DNA from: Collybiopsis luxurians FD-317 M1
Taxonomy: Eukaryota > Basidiomycota > Agaricomycetes > Agaricales > Omphalotaceae
Direction of reading: 5' to 3'
DNA: 64,000 nt
NCBI GenBank assembly: GCA_000827265.1
Contig: KN834836.1
Span: 87,057-151,056, forward strand
Below are positions 56,342 to 64,000 of this stretch, one piece after another. Under the pieces are notes generated by a model. It worked only from the letters and a program-made list of their open reading frames with translations, was not told the DNA's origin and made no database searches. Numbering within the stretch: position 1 is the first letter of the stretch; each line of letters starts with the position of its first letter. The position numbers and the translations under genes are program-made.

Positions 56342-58607
56342 GATATTGTTGAGTTCCACAGAACTGGTTGAAGCAAATAGATGGTGAGGTTGATGCAGGG
56401 ATTTAGGTAATGCCTCAAATTAAGCTTATTCCCCCAAGTTTGCTAGAAGTAAATAGCAGACAAAAGCAGATGAGATTGAGAATGGCTTTTGGACAAAACA
56501 ATGTGGCATATTGCTTTCCTACAGGGTATTCGATCAATTTTCCTGCTGTCCTGCTGACATCTGAAGAGTCCTTAGAAATTTACACTTAAAGAATCTAATT
56601 GATCAAAAGCAAATCGGAATTCTAAAGTTTAACTAGACCCAAGTATTGGGTTCTAATGTTCTTAATCTTCGAATCACGGATAGTCAGGGCCGGTCCGATG
56701 ATATACTTGGCTCTTTACGGGACGAACAGGGCAGATACCATATCTTGATACCTTTTAGGTCTACTGGAAAGCTGAATTTAGATTCCATTCAGGTGCAATT
56801 GAGTTTACTATACAACCTTATCACAAACCCGATACTCATTACTGATCTATGTACCGATTCTCGGGGTAAGTACTCATGTTCAGTCTTACCAAAGAGACTA
56901 GAATTCAGTTCATGATCTGATGCTTTCAATTCAAATTTCACTCGGTGAAGGTTCATACAACGTACATAGGGTTTGCTACAAAAGTCCACTTGGCACAAGG
57001 CCGCTAGCATGTTTGAAGATTGGTCGAGGAAAAGCTAGTCTGGTATCATTGGGAAACCCCCTTTCTCGCAGAAACCCGAGGTTTCTTGCCTTGACTATCC
57101 AAGGTGCGAAGATGAACCAAGTATAGTGAAAGGGGTTTCCAAATTCCCAATAGCTTTCAAGAGTTGCAATACATCCCCGACCCCTATAAAATTTCACTGG
57201 CATCGAGACATGCTAGCTGTAATTCTTCTTTAATTCTTTGTATCTCTTTCACATCAGTCTCCACAGCATACAAGGAAGCTTTCTAAATGGGGTTCAATCA
57301 CCGATTCAGAATTCTGCCATCCTAGCAGGCCCTTGAGCTTTTTGCATGGAGCTTCAATTTGGCTTTCCCACCAAGGCACAGTCTGACTGTTCTCCCCATT
57401 AATATTCTATAACAGGAAAATTTATGTATGTCATCGGGCCGTCTCCGACCATCCATAAAATGCCATGTGCTTTTCACTTCCAGCAAAGGGAACAATTTAA
57501 TGGCAAGACTAGAATCTCGATGTCAGGCGTCTATATGAGCCGTAGAACCCTGGAGGAAATGAGTTTCGAAGAAGAAACAATTCATCCGGCACGCCTCGAC
57601 ATCGGTGGAGAGACGTTCTTGAGTTCATGAATTAATTTTTGGATTCGATGTCCATTCTCAAGGCCGCTGTCAGACTGTTTGCTTTTCGGTGATTTTTCCC
57701 CGGGGGCATTTCCTGAAATACATTCGTTCACGATTTTATGAGTCTATGGATCAACTAAACGGTAAAAGAAGCTATTGAGAGACCCCCTTTCACTATAGTT
57801 GATCTTTGATTTAGATAATCACGGCGAAAAACCCCGGGTTTCTGCGAGAAAGGGGGTTTCCCAATAAGCTATAGCTTTTCCCCGACTAATCTTCCAACTT
57901 GAGGCTTGCGGCCATGTGCCAAATGGATTTTTATAGCAAGCCTATGAACGTGGTATGAACTTCACCGAGTGTAATCTAAATTAAGGGAATCAGATCATGA
58001 ACCGAACTTTAGTCTCTTTGGTAGACTTAACATGAGTACTGGCTGTTAGCTGCTTCGAGAATCAGTACATAGATCGGTAATGAGTATCAATTTTGTAACA
58101 AGGTTGTAAAATAAACTCAATTGCTTCTAAATGGACTCTGAATTTAGCTTTCTCAAATTCTAGTTATAGATGGTTTAACTTCCAGTAGACCTAAGATACG
58201 GTATCTGCCTCATTCGTCCCGTAAAGAGTCATGTACCTCATCCGACCAGCCCCGACCATCCGTGATTTAGAGATTAAGAACGTCAGATCGAATAAAGAAT
58301 TTCGATTTTTGCTTTCGAACAATCAGATTCTTTAAGTATAGATTTTTAAGGTCTCCCTCCGCCGGATCTCAGCCGGACGGCAGGAAAAAAAATCGATCGA
58401 GCACCTTGTAGGAAATGGAGATGCCACATTGCATTGAAAGTCACTCTCACTCTCATCTGCTTTTGTCCGATGCTATTCACTTCTCGCAAACTTGGGGGAT
58501 TAAGCCTAATTTGAGGCATTATCCAAATCCCTGCCTCGATCTCACCATCTACATACCTCCAGTCGCTCTGTATAATAACAAGAAACCTTGCAACTCATTG
58601 ATATTGG

Positions 58608-58616
58608 ATAAAAGGC
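58608..58616 (+). promoter_or_regulatory. TATA-like element of small-family copy 4
   Basis: GATAAAAGG at the position of TATAAAAGG in the other copies; one base changed. Confidence 0.55.
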
Positions 58617-58744
58617 TATCAACTTATCTCCAGCCCCTTCCCAATCTATCAACACTTTCTAGTATTCAGGCAAGCTTGCATTGCTCACGAAAATTCTATG
58701 AATGCTTACTCACATCTACATAGAACGCTGAAATGCTTGCTCCA

Positions 58745-59424
58745 ATGACGACTTACACTCTTAATGTCGTTATTGACAACAAGCAGCTTCTGCTCCTGAA
58801 AGAAAATTGCTACACTTTATGTATTGCGAAAAAGGTTCGCGACCAGCTCGGAGATAAGTATAATGTGGTTTGGAAAGGAACCGCAGATTTTACCCAGAAC
58901 AACCAATTCAAATGGGCTGAGCAATACGAGGTTTTTGCATTGAAGTCGTTCAAGGTATGAAATCATGGTTACCTTGATTGTCGAGTGGCTCACTTATGAG
59001 TCAGATCGGGGCTCTTGTCGAAGCTGCATCGAAGAAGGAGCCTATTGGACATAAGCAGGAATGTATTTTCAATGACTCTGGGGTCATGGAACATGCCAAG
59101 GCCGACCCGAATCTCGGCGACGATACTTTCAAGGTCACTAACCAATATGGAGCCACCTCTTTTGGCATTAGCACTATATTGAATGGGGAGCACAACACCA
59201 GTTACATCTCTCCCGTGATCATCAAAGGACATGTTGTCTTCGCCCCGGTCAATGACATTCGCGTCTGGTTCGCGTTGAAACTGCCGACTGGCACCATGTT
59301 TTCGGACTTCACAGGAGAATATGTTGAGTTACAGTTTGGAGGTGACAAGACTACTGTAACAGTCTGTTATGATGATTTGGGCTCCTGGAAGTTGAAGGAC
59401 TCCAACCCCGGAGTGGTTGGATGA
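58745..59424 (+). CDS. Small unrecognised fungal protein, family copy 4
   Basis: Two exons, 58745-58954 and 59005-59424, about 209 residues. ATG 58745 (MTTYTLNVVIDNKQLLLLKE) is preferred because the other copies start M-A/T-T-Y/F-T; ATG 58733 would add four residues. Then LCIAKKVRDQLGDKYNVVWKG, VFALKSFK, intron, GALVEAASKK, CIFNDSGVME, TFKVTNQYG, TSFGISTILNG, VNDIRVWFALK and GTMFSDFTGEYVELQFG. Orientation is opposite to copies 1-3. The 5'UTR intron begins CAG|GCAAGC at about 58673 and ends ACATAG near 58718, a GC-AG intron. Function unknown. Confidence 0.78.
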
Positions 59425-62400
59425 TAGCCTTTGAAGGTTTACTCTTGTACTACTTACCTTTGTGCTGCCCTTGTTGTAGTTCATGATCGGAAACAGAGAG
59501 ACTCTCTACTGAAGAGCATTCAAGATTCGAGTTGTGGACTAGCAAACTGCCAACCTCAGTGGGCACTTAATGAGCTATTTATTGTAACTTGTGGCAAATG
59601 ACAGTAAGATTTACGATTATTCAATGCCTTTTTGCGCAAGTTAACATGTATTTGATCCATCCTTGACACTGGGTACCGTACAGCACAGTAAATCTCTCAT
59701 CCCCCTTCGGGCCTGTGTTACAGCTCCTTTTGCGTGAAGCATGCAATTATATACGGCGATTCTGTGCGCAATAACGAATAGTGGTTCATGATCTCCCTTG
59801 GGCCGGATGCTGCTCAAAGAACGGTATATGTGGACTCTGTATTCCAGGTTGAAAGCGGTCCCACGATCTAGATGGAAAAAAAGATCAGTAGAATCCGGGA
59901 AAGGAGGAAAAACCATGTCAGATTGTGATATCAAAATGAAACAAAACAAAGATTGGCATCTTCGGTAGCAATTCATGATAATATGAGATATTGACAAGTG
60001 CAGGTAGTAGCGCTGATACCAGTGCATTTTTCTGGATTGAGCAAGGAGTGGAGTTGGAGTGGAGCCGTTTGCGTCGAGCGGTTGAAATGAGGTAGTGAAT
60101 GGTCCCTGTATTTCGTACAGGAGTGGTCAACGCTCAATAGACCAGAGGAAGCAAGGGAGTAATAGCCGTACCGAGAATTAGGTTACTCTGACCTTTTGCC
60201 TTTTTCGTGTACCGAAATAGCTGATTTCTTCTCCCTTTCGGGTCAGATGTCTTGCGCGCCCTCTGGATGTGTCGAATATCGTTGTGAAGCTACCAAAACC
60301 TTGACACCTTCAAGTTACATACCTCTACGCCCACCTAGCTTGAATCGGAGGTCAACTCCCGGTCTCGCGGTCACCGCTCAACTTTTGTCGACCAAGCATT
60401 ACTTTGTCAGATGAATTGAGATCTTCGACTCGAGTTGCAGAAAGTGTAAGGCCGGCTTCCTTACTTATCTCTTTCCTCAAATTCGATGATCATTCAAAGT
60501 AATCTGTTCAGCCAAAAAAATCGAGTTCAGCAGGAAACAAGCGAATAGACATACCGTGGACGAGGAGCAAGTTGCGACGAATGAGCGATGAGATGAGAGT
60601 AGCCTTACGGTTTGAGATACGATAAATATCTCCATTCCAGGTCAGATCTAACTCCTTACTTGTAGTTACTTTCTACGTAGGACTGCTCTTTCCAAAATGA
60701 TAGAGATCAGTCATGCTATCATTACGATCAATGATAGCCGACTGCCCTTTGTATGGCAGTGATAGACAGATAGAGTGGAAATATCTGATTGCAGGAGACC
60801 ACGTGCTCATCCAAGCCATTTTTTTCCAGTTGCGTCTTCCACGCCATTCCTCAGATTCCTCTCTGAATCCCAAGCCATTTCCCAGCGGCTTCGGTTGAAC
60901 TGCATTCAGTTTCATTTGCGGTAATTCTATATGCTGGCTAAAGTCGTTTGACATGGTGATTGAATTTTCTCCGAGTCTTTTTCTGCATACAATTATATGT
61001 CTACCCCGGAGCAGCAGTTTCCACCAGGATGAACAGCAGATTGGTAAGGGCAGACTTGCCATCCATTTGAGCCAAAACCGTATCTCAATTTTCCTTCAGG
61101 CAACAAGCTTACCAGCGATATCTTTTCATTGGTCAATTCTGACACCGCAACTCTGCAGCAGACCTTTGCTCGTTCTAGACAGAATCCACGACCGGACATA
61201 CACAATGGTAACAGCACGCTGGCCCACTGGTGCTTACCCTGGAAAGTCTGCCGGTAGCAGCAGCACCCGTTCATCATCCAAAATGGCGTCAGTATGCTGC
61301 CAGTCAGACTCAGGCGTATCATGGTCACGACGACACTTAGATGCTTCAGCCCATGTTTTAAGCCCACCCCAACCTGGAATGGATCCCCAGCCTTTTACGC
61401 CGGATTTAGCGGCGTCAAAGGAGACCAGAAACTGTATTCGCTCCAAACTGCTAATCTTCTCACATCACCTCCCGATCCTCGCGAGCTCTGTCTTCCTCTT
61501 CCCAATGCGACGGTGACGCCTTCCCAGTTTGCTACCACGGTATCACCTTGAACGCGTTCCCGAATACGTCGTTGCTCTCCAAATCGAAAATCCTCTGCCC
61601 TCGATTGCCACCCTGTATCGTACCGTGTCGGAAAATGAGCAGCTCGTACCTCGTGTCATTGATACTACCTTATCATTGCACGCTGTCGCTATTGCAGGAC
61701 ACACTTCAACCCATCTGTGCGGTTTTTCGATGGCGGAAACCAGTGGTGTTGCTGTAGTGACTGTATGTGCAACCTGAGCGATGGAGTTCACACATGCAGA
61801 CGCGTAATCAGTCTGGAGACCGTTGAGCCGATCCGAACTCAGTTATAGTGTTGTCGAATTTGTGGTGGCGCTACCAGAGTATATGGTCCGCCCTCCCCAG
61901 CCCGCCGTTTCTGTCTTTTTGAATTTCACATGACTCATCGTCATCATCGTCCAATCTGCATGCAATTGCGCTTCTTCAGCCGCAGAAGTATCCTGATTCC
62001 CGGTTCAAAGTTAACTCTCATCTTTCCCTTGCCGCAATGTCATGACTACTCTTGGCGCACCATTTCATCACCCATAGCTCGTTGTCATCGCTAGGGAGTG
62101 ATTTCAGCCCACGAGTTTTGAGACTTATTGCCCGAGGTTTGCACAGGCTGTTGCGGAAAGCGAGATGAATGCGGATACGGCCAAAGTGAGTAGACAGGAC
62201 ATGAGGATAGTCTCCACGTAGCCAGTCTCTACGTAACGACTACCCTTCCAATATCACATTGAGCTTTCTCATCTATGTAGGTAGAACTTGGCTGTCGTTC
62301 TGTAGCCCATTTGAATGCCTTTCGTAATGACTCTTCAATGACTTCAATGTAGAAAAGTAACGTCGTCCTGACCGTGAAATACTGAATACACTAATAACTA

Positions 62401-62855
62401 ATCTATGTACTCAAGCTGTCTTTTTCTGCAACCCTTTAGGCAGCTCCTTGACCCATGGCGAGAATGTACGGCCCTGCATGTACGCTGAAGAATTTCAGGA
62501 ATTACGACACCCTGCCAGCGAAGTCGACGCAAAACTTTTGAAGAGGATACGTATATAAAAGAACGGACGTCCGGAGTCTGGTAATTCTCAACCTGTCTTC
62601 GTAGCGAAGCCGTCAACAACCCAATGGAGTTTACTTATTTTCATCTACTATGCATCACTAGTCATCGAATGTCCTCCGAGATCTTACACCGGAAACGACA
62701 ATGGACCCTGGGCAAAGGGAGCGAGTGGGCGGGACCGAGCCCAGTCTGTATCTGCCCCTTGACGACAGAATCAAAGCTATTCGCAAGTTTATCATCCTCC
62801 TCATCAGCCTGAGCCCCCTTCTCCTTCCTCTCCTCCACCATATCCCTATTCAAAC
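59425..62855. other. Long gene-poor stretch, nothing convincing
   Basis: About 3.4 kb. Several ORFs of 60-190 codons overlap on both strands between 60953 and 61791, none with a family pattern I recognise or consistent splice joins. A minus-strand reading near 61446-61234 followed by GTAAGC could be an exon of an unknown or decayed gene. No RNA gene seen. Confidence 0.5.
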
Positions 62856-63622
62856 TCACCCTTCCCCCTCTATCCTCCTCGCCACCAACGTTCTTACAGC
62901 CGACCACACATGAGCCCTCAGCGGTGCCAAAAGCGAAAACGACAATGCAATAAACGAAGACGGATGCAACGGATCGGATCGGCCTGCATGAAGATCCAGT
63001 ATGAAAGGCATCGTCGTTGATGATGCCGATGGCGACGAATATGAATATCTATTGTACAAGTTCCGATAAGGCGATCCCGACGATCCCGTTCTTCCGCCTC
63101 CTCCTGCCTGATTTAGCCCGCGAGAACGAGGGCGTGTTCGTGTTCGAGAACGTGAGGGATCGCGGGAGGAAGAACGAGGGTATGATGAAGATGTGGTCGA
63201 AGAGGAGGGAAAAGGGAACGCCACGACGGCGGGTACGGGTGGGAGGAAGGGAGTTCCAGGAAACTCATCCGCCGATACGAAAAGAGACTCAGAGAGGGGG
63301 AGGGAAGAAGGCATTGTCGATGGAAGGGACGATGTCGCTGGTGACGACGGAGAGGTAGCGGGCAGAAGTGACAAAAACAACGGAGGCGATTTTCGAGGCA
63401 AAGATCAGTCGACCCTTCTGTGGCGCAATAACCTTATCATCATTCTGACTGTTCAACGTTCAACGACGGAGACGATACCCCGCTTCCTGATTCAAGGATG
63501 CCAGCGTAATCAGACACGTCATATTGAACCGAGGTTGTGTCGGACGACGAGAGTGGATCGGGCATACTGAGGATGCTGGCGCTGGCACTGGAAGGAGGTG
63601 ACACGTATGCATCGTTGTTCAT
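62856..63622 (-). CDS. Possible hypothetical Ser/Pro-rich protein
   Basis: Two minus-strand openings may belong together: 63622-63440 (from ATG 63622, MNNDAYVSPPSSASASILSM) and a longer Ser/Pro/Arg-rich one ending at 62856 that contains SRDPSRSRTRTRPRSRG and later a hydrophobic stretch SSFIALSFSLLAPLRAHVW that could be one membrane segment. I could not find a convincing intron joining them. Composition is low-complexity and the reading may be spurious. No family recognised. Confidence 0.25.
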
Positions 63623-63770
63623 TCTTCATGGGGCACAATCTTCTTTGCGACCTTGAGCTCGATCTGAGTTTCGGAAGCGAGAGAAATGGTAGAGTCAACA
63701 TCGGTCGATCCGTCGGGTTGATTAATTAGCTCGTCCCTTCTAATATTAGTATGATACAAGAACGGAGTCG

Positions 63771-64000
63771 CTATAAAATGTCCAAAAACAACATAAAGTG
63801 CTTACTAGTATTGCTGTTGTCGCTGCCACTGCTGCTTAATATATCCATCTCAAGTATCTTGTTCATCGTTGCACGGGAGATAGTGGCAATGTCATCGGCA
63901 TGCTCAAGGTGAGAGATGGGAGTAGCTATCAAATGGGCATCGGAAAGGAAGAGGTTCCGAAGAATGGGGTTCCCCATGAGCGACCCCACGGGGGGCGGTT
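63771..64000 (-). mobile_element. Reverse-transcriptase fragment (non-LTR-like)
   Basis: The minus-strand frame entering from the right window edge reads VGSLMGNPILRNLFLSD and then HLEHADDIATIS. The G-x-P-x-L-x-N-L-F-L-S-D block followed by a short spacer and HADD matches the RT catalytic region of fungal LINE-like elements (A/YADD box). The reading stops at 63771, so only the palm-domain end is inside the window and it appears truncated. Confidence 0.6.

Larger units (their letters stand above)
56300..58720. repeat. Large inverted repeat around 57.45 kb
   Basis: The upstream regions of small-family copies 3 and 4 are inverted copies: about 56300-57140 and about 57780-58700. For example GATGCAGGGATTTAGGTAAT at 56395 pairs with ATTATCCAAATCCCTGCCTC near 58520. 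The central 0.6 kb (57140-57780) is mostly unpaired. No convincing gene lies inside; the ORFs at 56646 and 57424 are not conserved. Confidence 0.75.

Overview
The window is eukaryotic nuclear DNA, almost certainly from a filamentous basidiomycete (Agaricomycetes-like). Genes carry many short spliceosomal introns of about 45-70 nt with GTRNGY donors. A CCCTAA/TTAGGG telomere-type block is present, and the gene content (expanded F-box proteins, GT1 glycosyltransferases, AIG1-type GTPases, a SNTX-like protein) fits mushroom-forming fungi. No rRNA, tRNA or CRISPR array was recognised. Exon coordinates were worked out by hand from splice signals, reading-frame phase and paralogue comparison.

Left part (1-23.4 kb) is mostly conserved, single-copy chromosome. 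It opens with three tandem UDP-glycosyltransferase genes. The middle one looks like a chimera made by unequal crossing-over, and a 2,472-bp period is perfectly repeated across 2,545 bp. Then come a histidine methyltransferase (HPM1/METTL18), a divergent auxin-efflux-carrier-family transporter, a repeat-rich cysteine/histidine protein, a complete WDR59/Mtc5-type subunit of the SEA/GATOR2 complex (10 exons), a fourth glycosyltransferase, a paralogue of the Cys/His protein, and a BTB/POZ protein.

Middle part (23.5-47.1 kb) is a rearranged accessory region. It holds one intact F-box gene and four decayed or truncated F-box copies, one of them interrupted by an interstitial telomere-like block. 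It also holds a duplicated coiled-coil/C2H2 gene (second copy broken), a SNTX (stonustoxin)/MACPF-like protein with C-terminal MORN repeats, a degenerate fragment of the same family, and two AIG1-type GTPase genes on either side of the intact SNTX-like gene, one of them divergent from it. The presence of a membrane-attack-like fold protein next to paralogous GTPases is the best candidate here for an undescribed functional module.

Right part (47.3-64 kb) starts with a complete kinesin-7/Kip2-like gene whose 3' end is duplicated downstream as a pseudogene. The duplication includes members of an unrecognised family of small two-exon genes with a conserved TATA box and 5'UTR intron. Two copies lie in tandem after the kinesin, a third (at 58.7 kb) is inverted, and a fourth lies at 24.6 kb. 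An 888-bp terminal-inverted-repeat element sits between the TATA box and the coding region of one copy. The last 4.5 kb has few convincing genes and ends in a reverse-transcriptase fragment.
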